Part shown: one piece after another, positions 11,500 through 22,930 of the stretch
How the letters are laid out: each line of letters opens with the position of its first letter
Position numbering within the stretch: position 1 is the first letter of the stretch
Assembly: GCA_009823505.1 (NCBI GenBank)
Contig: VZQC01010985.1
Span: 233,698-297,697, forward strand
Reading direction: 5' to 3'
Length of the DNA: 64,000 nt
Source: Rhizomys pruinosus
Taxonomy: Eukaryota > Chordata > Mammalia > Rodentia > Spalacidae
Notes under the pieces: generated by a model
Database searches by the model: none
Told to the model about the DNA's origin: nothing
Seen by the model: the letters and a program-made list of their open reading frames with translations, nothing else
Translations under genes and position numbers: made by a program

Positions 11500-12033
11500 G
11501 ATCGAAAGGTTATTCCTGGACAAACTGTCAGCCCATGAAAGGAAACAGCCAGAATTGACCAGAGTCCAAGTCAACAGCTCCAGAGAGAGTGGACTGTTTT
11601 ACCTCTCATCCACCTGTGCCCCTTTTCTAAGCCTAGGGAACAACCTGCAGAAGAGGGGGCGTGGTAGAATGTAAGGGCTGCGATTGGGGTGAATGGTGAA
11701 ACTACAGCAATGTAGTCTGGACACTCATTTGATCAACTTGATTGAACAAACAACCTGTCACCCCCCACTGGATGGTGGGGCTGTAGGTGTTTGGGCACAA
11801 CAGCCTGCAGATAGGTTTTGCATGAAGGATGCTTGTACTCATGGATTATCACTTATAGCTAAAAATGAAAAAAAAAACTGAGAGAAAGATGCAGGACAAT
11901 TATGGCAGAATGCATGATCTGGGATGGGGTGGGGGTGGGGGGGAGGGAAAGGGAAATAAGCCTGAACTGAATTGGAAAAATGTATGAAATGTACAAAGCA
12001 TCAATAAAAACTAATTTAAAAAAAAAAAAAAAA
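11500..12033 (+). mobile_element. L1 3' UTR insertion with perfect 17-bp TSD
   Basis: Bounded by AGAAGAGGTCTAACTAG at 11483-11499 and 12034-12050. The right part is a rodent L1 tail: GGCAGAATGCATGATCTGGG, a G-rich run, AATAAA near 12003, then a poly(A) run of about 17. The left ~300 bp lacks any ORF2 sequence I recognise and may be upstream 3' UTR. A complete small insertion, 534 bp long. Confidence 0.85.
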
Positions 12034-12344
12034 AGAAGAGGTCTAACTAGTCCAATGAAGGAAGGTATTGCACTTTCTGGCCACATCATCCAGGGGCTTT
12101 CTGGTATGTTGCTTTAGAACTTTGAATTTCATTCTGAGTAAGATGAGAAATCATTGGAGAATTATGCGAAGGGTATGATGTGGCCTGACTCTGTAAATAT
12201 AGTGATGTGCTCTGAATAAATAAGAAAAGCGTACTGGTTGCTTGTGGGTTAGGACTCTATTATGGGAAGTGCAAGTGTGTAGATACCTCAGTAGTTTACT
12301 ACAAAGGAGTAACAGAGAGACTGTGCTCTTTTTGCCTTCCCTTT

Positions 12345-12592
12345 CTTTCCTTTCCTTTTGTTTTCTTTTGTAGCACAGGGGATTGAACTCAGGGCATCAT
12401 ACATGCTAAGAGAGTGCTCTACCACTGAAAGACATCCCCAGCCCTTGTTTTCCTTTTTTATTTTTAGAACAGAGGCTCACTCAAGTTGTACAGACTATCT
12501 TTGAACTCACTCTGCAGCCCAGGCAAGCCTTGAATTCCTATCTTCCCAGCTCAACTTCTTCTGTAGTGTTATAGGTCTGCATCAGCAGAAAA
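12345..12592 (-). mobile_element. ID/B1 composite (B4-like) SINE, old
   Basis: Minus strand. The ID-like part (TGCTCTACCACTGAAAGACA, then CCCCAGCCCTTG) is at 12400-12447, followed by a decayed B1-like part with TTTGAACTCACTCTGCAG. The order matches B4. Confidence 0.7.
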
Positions 12593-12599
12593 AGTTTCT

Positions 12600-13028
12600 G
12601 AGTATGTTCTCAAGTCACAGCTTTCAACATTTGTCAGAGAGCTGGAAGAGGTTTGGGGAAGAGAGGCTTAAGTGGATGAGTCTAGCACTTCCGTTTCACT
12701 TACTACCTACAGAGATGTCCTTTCTTGAGAGAAGAGACCAGGAAGAAAGGCAAATTCCAGATGGGTGGATCTATGTAGAAAGTGCATCAAGAGTTAACTG
12801 TTATTTTAGGAAAATCCAGTTTTCTTCATTGGTGAAAATATTTAAGTACACTACATATGAGCATAGACACATATGAGCCAGAAATCATGCTAAGGAGATT
12901 ATACATGGAAATCTTGACATTGGCATGAAGAAATTAAAATGAATAATTATACATTAGTAAATTTTTGTCTTTCTCTTAGTTGGCTTCAAAGGTCAATACA
13001 AGGTCGAATACAAATCCCTTGAAATTGT
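12600..13028. other. Unassigned sequence with a 90-codon open frame
   Basis: One ORF (12604-12876, plus) shows no domain, no recognisable family and no neighbouring exon signals. It is most likely chance. No repeat recognised. Confidence 0.4.
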
Positions 13029-13395
13029 TTTCTTGTTAGCATGTATTTATTTTACACGACAGTGAGTTTCCTTGTGGCATTTTCTACATGCACATTATAT
13101 AAGTTGATGATATTCACCCCCGTTGCCATCTCTAATCCCTCTCCTCTTTCTGCTGATTCCTGTCCTCTTCCCAACAAGATCCCATCGACGTTCATGCCTT
13201 TTATGGGGGGTGAGCCCATGAGTTTCCTTAGAATTGCTAATAGGACCATGGATGAGAGATGAATTATAGGGCCATGAGCAATAGCCAGTGTCCATGCACT
13301 GAGGAAAATGTGTCTCCCCCAGAAACCCATAACTGCCTCTAGATCCTCAGGTATGGGTAAAGCTTCATGCACTCCTCTTTTTCCCAATAATTAAC
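13029..13395 (-). mobile_element. L1 3' end (Lx-like)
   Basis: Minus strand. The L1 tail block (TATTTTACACGACAGTGAG, then C-rich CCCTCTCCTCTTTC) is followed by L1 3' UTR text with GTGTCTCCCCCAGAAACC and CTCTAGATCCTCAGGTATGG. The 111-codon ORF on this strand is a chance frame within it. Confidence 0.7.
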
Positions 13396-14858
13396 TACAT
13401 GTAAATCCCCAAGGAACTTGTGATTTTTTTTTTCAGCTTGAATTGTAAATGATTAGCAGATAAAGTGTTGTTTGCTAATTCTTAGCAATATCAATTTATG
13501 ATAAGAAGATGGTGTCTATTTGGGACATCATCATGTTATACTTCATTTAATTAAATGTTCATTTAATTCATTTATTAAAAAGTTCATGCTGGCCTCCCTG
13601 TCATATTCCATTAGTTTCCATCTTTGAGAAAGTTTCATGAAACAGTCCTTATTTACACAAACCCTTTTAGTAGATAACTTTGATACCTATGAAATGAATC
13701 CAATAATTTGAACTCATTTACTCCCCATCCAATGGGCTTCTGTGTGTTTTTTACAATAATGTATTTGTAGAATCTTCATCTATTTCATGAGTCAGTCTTA
13801 CCCTGGGCTCTCCACTCCAGCTTTAGGTGTTTCACAACAGTATCAGCAATTCACTATCTGAAAAACATTTTCTCCTCTGAACCCCTATAAGCATGCCCTG
13901 ACTTTAAACTTCAGCTTCTTGTGCTCAGTGAAAAGTTCTCCAATGATCTTATCTTTCTTTCCTGAGATCTTGTAATACAAATAATCTATGACGTATGTAT
14001 AATACAAGTTGACTTGAGGGAAAAGACAAGATGTTCTTATTTAGGTGTGCTGAATTTGAAATGCTTGGAGATGTCCTAGTGGAAAATTCTAATTATTACC
14101 CTTTTCATATAGCAGCAACCAAGGGACTTTACTTATTCTTGCTGGGGCTGTTGGTAGAAAAACAATCCCTAAATATTTATAAGCACAAGTATGTCTTCAG
14201 ACACTTGAGAGCTTTGAATTTCTAATATTGTTGTAATTGGGAAAAATCCAGACTGAGAAATAAATATAAAAGTATCCACTGTTGATAATACACCTGCTCT
14301 CTTGCTGAAGTTAATAAGAGATCTCTAAAGAAATATTTATAAATATTTAAATAAACAAAATAGATAAAACACAAAGAAGTAAACAAAATAAAATATAAGG
14401 CATAACAGATATAGATTTATGATTACAAATATTCCATATAAAGATCTTACAAATTGTCATTTATCTACTTAACAATAGGAAAATAAATGAATAACTAGTT
14501 TGGACAGAGAATTAAAGAGGCAGCTTAAAGAGTCACCTTAAATTGTCAGTACACAAATACAGAGAATCACAATGAGATCAGGTCACCTGGGACAGAAAAT
14601 CTCTGAAGCTACAAATTACTATGTGATGGGGGAAATTATAGAAGATGTTAAGAACAGATGGGTCATATAAATCTAGACATGGCAGCTTTAAGACAGAACC
14701 AATGGAAAACATAAATGACGGATAAATGAAGTATGTCTGGGATACCAACCCTAGTTAACTAGATAAAGCTAAAATAAGGATCAAACACTTAAAATACACC
14801 AATGTAGGGTTGCCAAACCTAAACCCAGGAGTATAAAAAGAATGATAAAAACAGTCTC
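13396..14858. other. Unassigned sequence, 1.46 kb
   Basis: AT-rich. No exon or SINE recognised; older repeats cannot be excluded. Confidence 0.45.
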
Positions 14859-14859
14859 A

Positions 14860-15050
14860 GGGGGTTGGAGATGATTCAGTTTCAATTCCCAGCATCTACA
14901 CAGTGGCTAACAACAATCCTTCACTCCAATTCCAGGAGAATATGGTAACTTTTTTTGATATCCTCCAACTAACATTGCATGACACGAGTGCACTTACATA
15001 CTCACACACAATACACTCATACACATAAAGTAATAAATAAATTAAAGAAT
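14860..15050 (+). mobile_element. B2/B3 SINE, degraded
   Basis: Plus strand. GGGGTTGGAGATGATTCAGT, CAATTCCCAGCATCTACA and GCATGACACGAGTGCAC remain. The A box region is partly deleted. Confidence 0.75.
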
Positions 15051-15184
15051 GGTCTGCCAAGAGAATAGCTAAGGGCTATAGGTCAATATCGAAACAGGTA
15101 ATATGTGCATAACTGAGATACCCGACAGAGAGGGAGAAACAGAATATCCTTTGGAAAGTTCATCCACATTGACTAATTGACTGC

Positions 15185-15485
15185 ATTTAGAATCATCTGA
15201 TAAATAATTCTTTGAGCATGTCTGTCAGGGAATTTCATGGTGACCTGAAACAGGAAGGCTCCCCTGAATGTGGGAGTGGCACATGGGCTGGGCTAGGATC
15301 ATTGACCCCAGGGGAAAGTAAGTGTTCCCCTTTCTCTACTTCCTGTCTGAGGTTACAAGGTGTTCAGCCTCTTCCCACTCTTATTTCCAGACATTCCCCA
15401 CCAGAATGGACTCTATCCTTAAACTGAGAATCAGAATAAAGTCTTCTTTCCTTATGTTACTTTTTGTTATAACAACAATTAAAAA
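15185..15485 (+). repeat. Old interspersed repeat, class not resolved
   Basis: Text such as ATGTGGGAGTGGCACATGGG, AATGGACTCTATCCTTAAAC and AATAAAGTCTTCTTTCCTTA has the layout of an old dispersed mammalian repeat. The 71-codon ORF within it is incidental. Family not identified. Confidence 0.4.
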
Positions 15486-15642
15486 CAAGGTATAATAATG
15501 GATGGAATAATAGTCAAGCCATTCTGAGCATGAGTCAACTTCCACACCAACCATACATTCAGGAAATCAAGAGAGCATTGAACCCAAAGAATTCATAAAA
15601 TTTAAACCCAAGTGGATCCCATTCAAGCTGTAATAAAATATA

Positions 15643-15830
15643 ACCAGCAAGATAATTCAGCAAGTAAGTACTGGTAGCTCAGCCTGGTAACCTGACTTTA
15701 ATCCCCAGAACCTACATAGTAGAAAGAGAGAATCAATTTCTGCAAGTTGCCCTCTGACATTCACAAATATGATATGGCACAAATAAAATAAATGATAAAT
15801 AAATAAATAAATAAACAAATAAATATTAGG
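15643..15830 (+). mobile_element. tRNA-derived SINE (B3/B4-like), old
   Basis: Keeps CCAGCAAGATAATTCAGCAA, AATCCCCAGAACCTACATAG and GCCCTCTGACATTCACA, with an (AAAT)n tail. Too decayed for a subfamily call. Confidence 0.6.
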
Positions 15831-16183
15831 AAAAATTTCAAAATCTTAATAGAAGCTGGGAACAAGAAATTATCTTCTTGCTGGGGGAATAAGGGTAAGA
15901 ATCACAGGTAATTGTGCCTTAGAAACTCTACAACCATGAACATAAAGTGGAATAAAAGAAAACAATATCCTAGAATTTTAGATCTAGTGAAATTATCTTT
16001 TAAGAACATGAAATAAATAAAGATCGAGGCATGCGCGGCCACCAGACTTGCTTTCCAAAACACATTAGGAGAAATTTGATTTCAGGAAGGAAAATTTAGA
16101 AACTACATAAAGGAAGAAAATTAGACAAAGAATAAATGAAGACAGGAAACTGCATTTTTTCTTTTTTTTAAATATACATATAT

Positions 16184-16185
<2 letters not shown>

Positions 16186-16235
<50 letters not shown>
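16186..16235. repeat. (GA)n microsatellite (copy 1)
   Basis: About 25 GA units; the same length is repeated at 18166-18215. Confidence 0.95.
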
Positions 16236-16238
<3 letters not shown>

Positions 16239-16365
16239 CACTGTGCTCCCCTGGCTGACTCAAAACTTCCTGTGTAGATCAGGCTTGCCTCAAACTCACA
16301 GAAATCCACCTCCCTTTGCCTCCTGAGTGCTGGGATTAAAGCTTGCATCACCACATCACTACATC
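16236..16365 (-). mobile_element. B1 SINE (copy 1)
   Basis: Minus-strand B1 without the usual 5' text of the tail side. It includes CTCACAGAAATCCACCTCCC and GAGTGCTGGGATTAAAG. Confidence 0.8.
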
Positions 16366-16458
16366 TTATTCTTAATCTAGTAATTCACTATACATAAATG
16401 AAATAAATGGTTACAGCACTGTAGGTCATGGATGGAGGAATTGCGATAATACTAATAA

Positions 16459-16740
16459 TGTTTTATGGTTTGGATGTAAAATATCCCTACAGGCTATAAA
16501 CTTGGTCCTCAGTTGGTGATAGTATTTTTGGTGTCTTCAAGAGGCGAAGCCTGGATAGTTGAAGAGCCTTACTGGGTTTGAAGGTTATAGTCCAGCCCCA
16601 ATTTCATTATTCTGTCAGAGGGAGGGAAAAAGTAATCTAGGGGTGATGATACCATCCTCTGGCCTCCATGAGCATCTGGACTTACAAGTACATACTGACA
16701 CAGGCTCACACATACACATACATTAGTTAAAAATCTCTTT
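16459..16740 (+). repeat. LTR-like fragment joined to a B4-like tail (copy 1)
   Basis: TATGGTTTGGATGTAAAATA and CCTCAGTTGGTGATAGTATT resemble the start of MaLR-type LTRs. 16655-16735 resembles a B4 tail (CCTCTGGCCTCCATGAGCAT, then CA-rich). Repeated at 18439-18720. Confidence 0.5.
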
Positions 16741-17064
16741 AAAAGGTAATAAATCAAAAGAAGTTATGCAGGTGTAGGGCAGAGACTCAGAAACCATGAA
16801 GGAGATGTCAGACAGTCAAAGATTATGCTGGTGTCCAAGCTTTGTCAGGGGAACGTTACACAGACTATGGTTTAGATATGAAGCCGTTAAGATGACAAAG
16901 ATGGAACACAATACTCCTAAGATCTTGTTCCCCAACAAACAAGTCAAACAGACAAGATCAGTTCAGCTGAAAAGATGCAGAGTGGCTCAAGGGCAGAGTC
17001 TGGCTATATGATACCCCAATTTGGAAAGACCTTGGACAAAATAGTTCAACTGAAAAGATAATAT

Positions 17065-17270
17065 GGGGCCTGGAGAGATGTTGCTGAGGCTCTTGCAGAG
17101 AACGCAGGTTCGATTCCCAGCACCCACATGGCAGCCAATAACTGTCCATTACTCCAGTTCCAGGGAATCTGAGATTCTCTTCTGACCTCCTTAGGCATTG
17201 CCTCACACAGGCGTACTTACATACATTCAGGCAATACACTCATGTACATAAAATAAAAATAATAAAATAT
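17065..17270 (+). mobile_element. B2 SINE (copy 1)
   Basis: Plus-strand B2 with a short deletion in the A box region (GATGTTGCTGAGGCTCTTGC). Single-module form. Repeated at 19045-19250. Confidence 0.88.
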
Positions 17271-17589
17271 TGAACAAAGAAAAAATAATGTTTATGATCA
17301 TAGCTGTACAATCGCATATTTGAAAAAATGATAATATGTAAAATAAATATTTGGAACTTGTGTCTAAACCTATGCTATATAAACATACATTTAAATAATT
17401 AGCATCTACATTATGACTTTATTGTGGATTTAACTCTATTATGTCATAAACTCCATGAATTTTAGGGATTGATGTATTATTTAAGTCAGCACACAGCAAA
17501 CTAGGGAAAAAAAGCAATTTAATACAAACGGATGTTGGTCTACTTGTTGTAGATTATGTATTGCTATACACATTAAATATTTAAAAGAT

Positions 17590-18045
17590 TTTTAGAGAAG
17601 TTGAATTGGATTGGGTGATGTGCCACAAAGAAGACATCTGGACATAACAGGGTTGTTCCACTCATGAATTCAAAACAACTATGGTTCCCTGCAGAAAACC
17701 AGCACAGACTGGCCTGTCAACATTCCATCATGGATAGACTACGGGCCCACTCCTCCCTGAGGGACTATGGCAGTTAATGGTTGCTGGGGGAAGAGGTGGC
17801 ATTTTCTTAGTTGTATGCCACTGATAAGCTGCCTATGATGTAGGAAATCTCCTGCCACCCATGTTCATGCCAGAAATCCCCATTAAACTCAGAAGTCCGC
17901 AATCACAAAAGACATGAAAGTACAAGGGGGTCTTGTTGGGAAGAATATGGATGTGATCAGAGGAAGGAGGAATTGTGAGAGAGCAGAGTGGGGATAAAAT
18001 GTCTAACATTGATTATGAACATCTATGAAACTGTCAAAGAATAAA
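17590..18045 (+). mobile_element. L1 3' UTR (copy 1)
   Basis: Rodent L1 3' end in plus orientation: GACTATGGCAGTTAATGGTT, then GGGTCTTGTTGGGAAGAATA, ending AAAGAATAAATGCG. Repeated at 19570-20025. Confidence 0.65.
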
Positions 18046-18067
18046 TGCGTTTTAAAGGATTACAAAA

Positions 18068-18141
18068 TAGGGCCCAGAGAAATGGCTCAGTGGTTAAGTG
18101 CACTGACTGCTCTTGCAGAGGACTTGGGTTTGATTCCCAGA
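18068..18141 (+). mobile_element. B2 SINE cut off at the N
   Basis: First ~72 bp of the same B2 that is complete at 20048-20272. It stops at ATTCCCA and is followed by GA, then N. Such a break has no poly(A) tail or TSD, so it is not a natural SINE end. Confidence 0.9.
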
Positions 18142-18142
18142 N
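18142..18142. other. Single ambiguous base at a duplication junction
   Basis: The only N in the window, sitting exactly between the two copies of the 1,980-bp duplication. It looks like a contig join or a placeholder gap. Confidence 0.98.
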
Positions 18143-18163
18143 TTTTTTTAAATATACATATAT

Positions 18164-18218
<55 letters not shown>

Positions 18219-20119
18219 CACTGTGCTCCCCTGGCTGACTCAAAACTTCCTGTGTAGATCAGGCTTGCCTCAAACTCACAGAAATCCACCTCCCTTTGCC
18301 TCCTGAGTGCTGGGATTAAAGCTTGCATCACCACATCACTACATCTTATTCTTAATCTAGTAATTCACTATACATAAATGAAATAAATGGTTACAGCACT
18401 GTAGGTCATGGATGGAGGAATTGCGATAATACTAATAATGTTTTATGGTTTGGATGTAAAATATCCCTACAGGCTATAAACTTGGTCCTCAGTTGGTGAT
18501 AGTATTTTTGGTGTCTTCAAGAGGCGAAGCCTGGATAGTTGAAGAGCCTTACTGGGTTTGAAGGTTATAGTCCAGCCCCAATTTCATTATTCTGTCAGAG
18601 GGAGGGAAAAAGTAATCTAGGGGTGATGATACCATCCTCTGGCCTCCATGAGCATCTGGACTTACAAGTACATACTGACACAGGCTCACACATACACATA
18701 CATTAGTTAAAAATCTCTTTAAAAGGTAATAAATCAAAAGAAGTTATGCAGGTGTAGGGCAGAGACTCAGAAACCATGAAGGAGATGTCAGACAGTCAAA
18801 GATTATGCTGGTGTCCAAGCTTTGTCAGGGGAACGTTACACAGACTATGGTTTAGATATGAAGCCGTTAAGATGACAAAGATGGAACACAATACTCCTAA
18901 GATCTTGTTCCCCAACAAACAAGTCAAACAGACAAGATCAGTTCAGCTGAAAAGATGCAGAGTGGCTCAAGGGCAGAGTCTGGCTATATGATACCCCAAT
19001 TTGGAAAGACCTTGGACAAAATAGTTCAACTGAAAAGATAATATGGGGCCTGGAGAGATGTTGCTGAGGCTCTTGCAGAGAACGCAGGTTCGATTCCCAG
19101 CACCCACATGGCAGCCAATAACTGTCCATTACTCCAGTTCCAGGGAATCTGAGATTCTCTTCTGACCTCCTTAGGCATTGCCTCACACAGGCGTACTTAC
19201 ATACATTCAGGCAATACACTCATGTACATAAAATAAAAATAATAAAATATTGAACAAAGAAAAAATAATGTTTATGATCATAGCTGTACAATCGCATATT
19301 TGAAAAAATGATAATATGTAAAATAAATATTTGGAACTTGTGTCTAAACCTATGCTATATAAACATACATTTAAATAATTAGCATCTACATTATGACTTT
19401 ATTGTGGATTTAACTCTATTATGTCATAAACTCCATGAATTTTAGGGATTGATGTATTATTTAAGTCAGCACACAGCAAACTAGGGAAAAAAAGCAATTT
19501 AATACAAACGGATGTTGGTCTACTTGTTGTAGATTATGTATTGCTATACACATTAAATATTTAAAAGATTTTTAGAGAAGTTGAATTGGATTGGGTGATG
19601 TGCCACAAAGAAGACATCTGGACATAACAGGGTTGTTCCACTCATGAATTCAAAACAACTATGGTTCCCTGCAGAAAACCAGCACAGACTGGCCTGTCAA
19701 CATTCCATCATGGATAGACTACGGGCCCACTCCTCCCTGAGGGACTATGGCAGTTAATGGTTGCTGGGGGAAGAGGTGGCATTTTCTTAGTTGTATGCCA
19801 CTGATAAGCTGCCTATGATGTAGGAAATCTCCTGCCACCCATGTTCATGCCAGAAATCCCCATTAAACTCAGAAGTCCGCAATCACAAAAGACATGAAAG
19901 TACAAGGGGGTCTTGTTGGGAAGAATATGGATGTGATCAGAGGAAGGAGGAATTGTGAGAGAGCAGAGTGGGGATAAAATGTCTAACATTGATTATGCAC
20001 ATCTATGAAACTGTCAAAGAATAAATGCGTTTTAAAGGATTACAAAATAGGGCCCAGAGAAATGGCTCAGTGGTTAAGTGCACTGACTGCTCTTGCAGAG
20101 GACTTGGGTTTGATTCCCA
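18143..20119. other. Direct duplication, copy 2 of 2
   Basis: Same content and order as 16163-18139: (GA)n, B1(-), LTR/B4 fragment, B2(+), L1 3' UTR, B2 start. It begins in the T-run that precedes the (GA)n and continues without a break into the complete B2 at 20048-20272. Confidence 0.97.
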
Positions 20120-20275
20120 CACCCACATGGTGGCTAGCAACCACTGGTAACTCCAGTTCCAGGGTATCCAATGCTTTCTTCTGACATCCACTGGCATTGC
20201 TCAACAAAGGTGCACTAACATACATGCAGGCATTACATTAACACACATAAAATAAAAATAATAAATAAAAATTTT
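20048..20275 (+). mobile_element. B2 SINE, complete version of the cut copy
   Basis: GGGCCCAGAGAAATGGCTCAG to an A-rich tail. Flanked by near-identical GGATTACAAAATAG (about 20037-20050) and AGATTATAAAATAG (20281-20294), a decayed TSD. The right side of the duplication is therefore the natural locus. Confidence 0.85.
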
Positions 20276-20397
20276 TTAAAAGATTATAAAATAGAAGTTG
20301 GTTGGTATAGGAATATTAAGGTATTTGGTTCTATGAAAGAAAAAATATGTAAAAAAAAAGAAAAAGAAAAAATATGTGAAAATGCCAATGTATTTCT

Positions 20398-20646
20398 TTT
20401 TTTAAAAATTTATTTATTTTTTATGTGTATGAATGTACTGTCTGCATGGAGGTTTGTGCACCCGTGTCATGCAGTGTCATGCAATGCAGTGTCATGCAAT
20501 GCTGCAGAAGTCAGAAGAGGGTGTTGGATCCCTCTGGAACTGGAGTTAAAGACGGTTCTCAGCCACCATGTGGGTGCTGGGGATCAAACCCAGGTCCTCT
20601 GCAAGAGCAGTTGGCGCTCTTAACCACTAGGTCATCTCTCCAGCCC
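20398..20646 (-). mobile_element. B2 SINE with TSD and an internal 10-17 bp repeat expansion
   Basis: Perfect 15-bp TSD TGCCAATGTATTTCT at 20383-20397 and 20647-20661. At 20464-20504 the GTCATGCA.TG motif occurs three times, where other copies have one. Single-module form otherwise. Confidence 0.95.
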
Positions 20647-20689
20647 TGCCAATGTATTTCTAAAGCTAGAATCTGCTCTCTCTAGAGGG

Positions 20690-21140
20690 AATATGTTTGC
20701 TGATTGCTTTATCACTGTTTATTCCTAATTATATCCATACAGCTAAGCACTTACAATAGTATAGCAATACTTGGGAAAATAATTTTCCATAAATCATGCC
20801 AAAGATCTGAAATCCATAACCTAGGACACACTTTTAATTCAGCTAGTGTATCGCTTCTATCCAGGTATTGTATAGCTGACAGAAGAAAACCCAGCCTTAT
20901 TATAGCTCTTGATTCTTAGCATGTGTGTTCAACCAAATGAAATGTTCAGTATGAATAATTGCTAATTTCAAGTACAATATGTTTTTCTTCATGACATGTT
21001 TGTAAAAGTAGTCCCCATAAAAAACAGATACATGGTCGTTTTTAATACATCCTTTGCCATCGTCTTCTAAAAATGTCTAGGAGTTATTAATGAAGAAAGA
21101 TGAAGAAAACTGAATTATATTTGTTATGGATTCTAGTGTA
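20690..21140. other. Unassigned sequence
   Basis: No repeat or exon recognised. The 71-codon ORF at 20704-20919 has no recognisable domain. Confidence 0.4.
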
Positions 21141-21145
21141 TAGGG

Positions 21146-21147
<2 letters not shown>

Positions 21148-21185
<38 letters not shown>
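21148..21185. repeat. (TG)n microsatellite
   Basis: About 19 TG units, continuing into the CA-type tail of the adjacent minus-strand B4. Confidence 0.95.
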
Positions 21186-21187
<2 letters not shown>

Positions 21188-21189
21188 AA

Positions 21190-21592
21190 TATATCGTCCA
21201 TGTATGTATATCCTCTGTGCATTCAGGCAGGTGCGTATACAGTTGTGTGTGTAGTTATGGAGGCCATAGGTCAATACTAGCGTCTTCCTCAGTGGGTCGC
21301 CAATGTCTTGTCTGAGATAAGGTCTCTCACTGAACCTGGGCTTCATTAATCTGACTAAATGCCTGGCCAATGAGCTCCACCCACATGCCAGTCACTTCCC
21401 CATGCACCTTGCTCAGCAGTGGGGTTACACATCTGTACTGCCCCTCTGTGCCTGGCTTTGTACCTGGGTGCTAGGGATTCAAGCTTAGGTCTTTGGGCTG
21501 CAGAGATAGCATAGCTGTTAAAGACTAACAACCAAACTCGGGTCCTTGTTCTCACCTGTAGGCATTTTTAACACTTATGCCATCTCCCCAGC
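21190..21592 (-). mobile_element. B4-type SINE, with an ID-like insert
   Basis: Minus strand. It begins with the TG-rich tail, then GGAGGCCATAGGTCAATACT, ATAAGGTCTCTCACTGAACC, TGGGTGCTAGGGATTCAAG, and ends CCATCTCCCCAGCC. 21495-21537 (GGGCTGCAGAGATAGCATAG...) looks like a plus-strand tRNA-SINE fragment dropped into it. Confidence 0.72.
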
Positions 21593-22144
21593 CAAGATGT
21601 TTGATTTCTTCTGGCTTGATTTATATACATAGTAGATTATGATCTGATCTGCAGATGTGGGATAACATTGAATGATGCTCATCAAGGACAACTGTGGAAT
21701 GAACATTCTAGAGAACAGTCTCTTCAAAGTTATAAAAACAATATTAAAGGTGGTTGGTCAGGAAGAATGCAGGATTGTGATTTGAAAATATTAGCAAAAA
21801 TAATTTTTTGAGGTTCCTTTTTAATAAAAAGTAAATAAAAACATTCTACTGGTTCCTACTATAGAAACTAGCTTGAGTCTCAGACTGTGACTTATACATA
21901 TCTTCTTTCCAATTTACTTAATTCTACCTAGACTTCTGAAATTAATTCCATCATTTCAAATTCCAATTTAACCTGCAGTGCCAAAGATTAATTCAGACTC
22001 AAAATTGATTTGAAAGAAAATTCACATGGGTAAAATAGTTGAGTTTTGCATTTGTAACAGTTTATTTTGGAAGTGAGTTGGGAAAGATCAGTAGGAAAAA
22101 TGAATCCTTAAAATAAATATTGCTAACAGATCTGGTTAAAAACC

Positions 22145-22270
22145 TTTTTTTGTTGTTTTTGGGACACAGTCTCACAATGTAGCCTCAGCTGGCCAGGAAT
22201 TAACTATGTAGACGATCCCAGGCTGGCCTCTCGCTCGAGCAATCCCCCTGCCTCTGCTTCTGGAGTGCTA
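22145..22270 (-). mobile_element. B1 SINE, old
   Basis: GGGACACAGTCTCACAATGT, CCAGGCTGGCC and CTGCCTCTGCTTCTGGAGTG remain. It ends at AGTGCTAGA and lacks the 7SL-like head. Confidence 0.72.
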
Positions 22271-22379
22271 GATTAGTTATTTTGAAAGAAGCTAATGGAT
22301 AAAGTGATGTTTCTTGTTGATTAAATGTCAGTTGCTGACTATAAATTTGTGTAAAGAAAATAAGTATGCTACATAGTGA

Positions 22380-22930
22380 CACCTTTCCAGTGGACAAACA
22401 AATCAGATGGAGAACAGGCTATATGCAGCCCCTGAAAACAATAGCTACGAATCAAAAGAAACTGCAGTCTATAATGGCAAGGAGAGTGGTCTCCACAATA
22501 TCCCTCCCATTTCCCCAAATCCTCCGTCTCCACCCCTGTGTTTATGTAAATCAGCGATGACAGTTTCAGAGAAGAGGCTAAACTGTAGCAGTCTGTAGAA
22601 CCCAGGAGGGGGTGGCAAACTTTGCTGCTTTTGTAGCCTGGCCCCTGAGCTTGTGAACCCTAATGAACAATTTGTACAGCTTTCAATGACAGGGTGAAAT
22701 AACAGGAAAGGCTCCATAATGAATTGGAAATCAATAAAGCATTAAAAATGCAAATACATTCTTGTTAATATGATATAATTGTGAAGAACTTTTAGGCATT
22801 CAATTATCATTTAACACAAAAGCCTGTAAGGATTTAATTAGGAATCCTTCACCTAATTGAGGTCAAGATTGTTAGCAGTGAATGTCTAATTAGCTTACTT
22901 ACAGCAGCTATCTTCTTTGAAAATTCCCCC
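22380..22930. promoter_or_regulatory. Candidate conserved non-coding element (enhancer-like)
   Basis: No repeat signature over 550 bp. It holds an exact octamer ATGCAAAT (about 22748-22755), homeodomain cores TTTAATTAGG, ACCTAATTGAGG and TCTAATTAGC, and two TGACAG (Meis/Pbx-type) sites near 22558 and 22687. The motif cluster is seen directly. A regulatory role is inference; no conservation could be tested. Confidence 0.35.

Larger units (their letters stand above)
16163..18139. other. Direct duplication, copy 1 of 2 (offset 1,980 bp)
   Basis: This segment recurs at 18143-20119 with a constant offset of 1,980 bp. The only mismatch I found in line-by-line reading is A at 18018 versus C at 19998. 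Even the (GA)n run has the same length in both copies. It ends inside a B2 SINE just before an N at 18142. See copy 2 and the N. Confidence 0.97.

Noticed and set aside
13052..13387. 111-codon minus-strand ORF
   Set aside because: Lies wholly within an L1 3' end; no domain and no codon-use signal.
16569..19219. Sets of identical ORFs repeated 1,980 bp apart
   Set aside because: Products of the duplicated segment; none has a domain, so they are not a gene pair.
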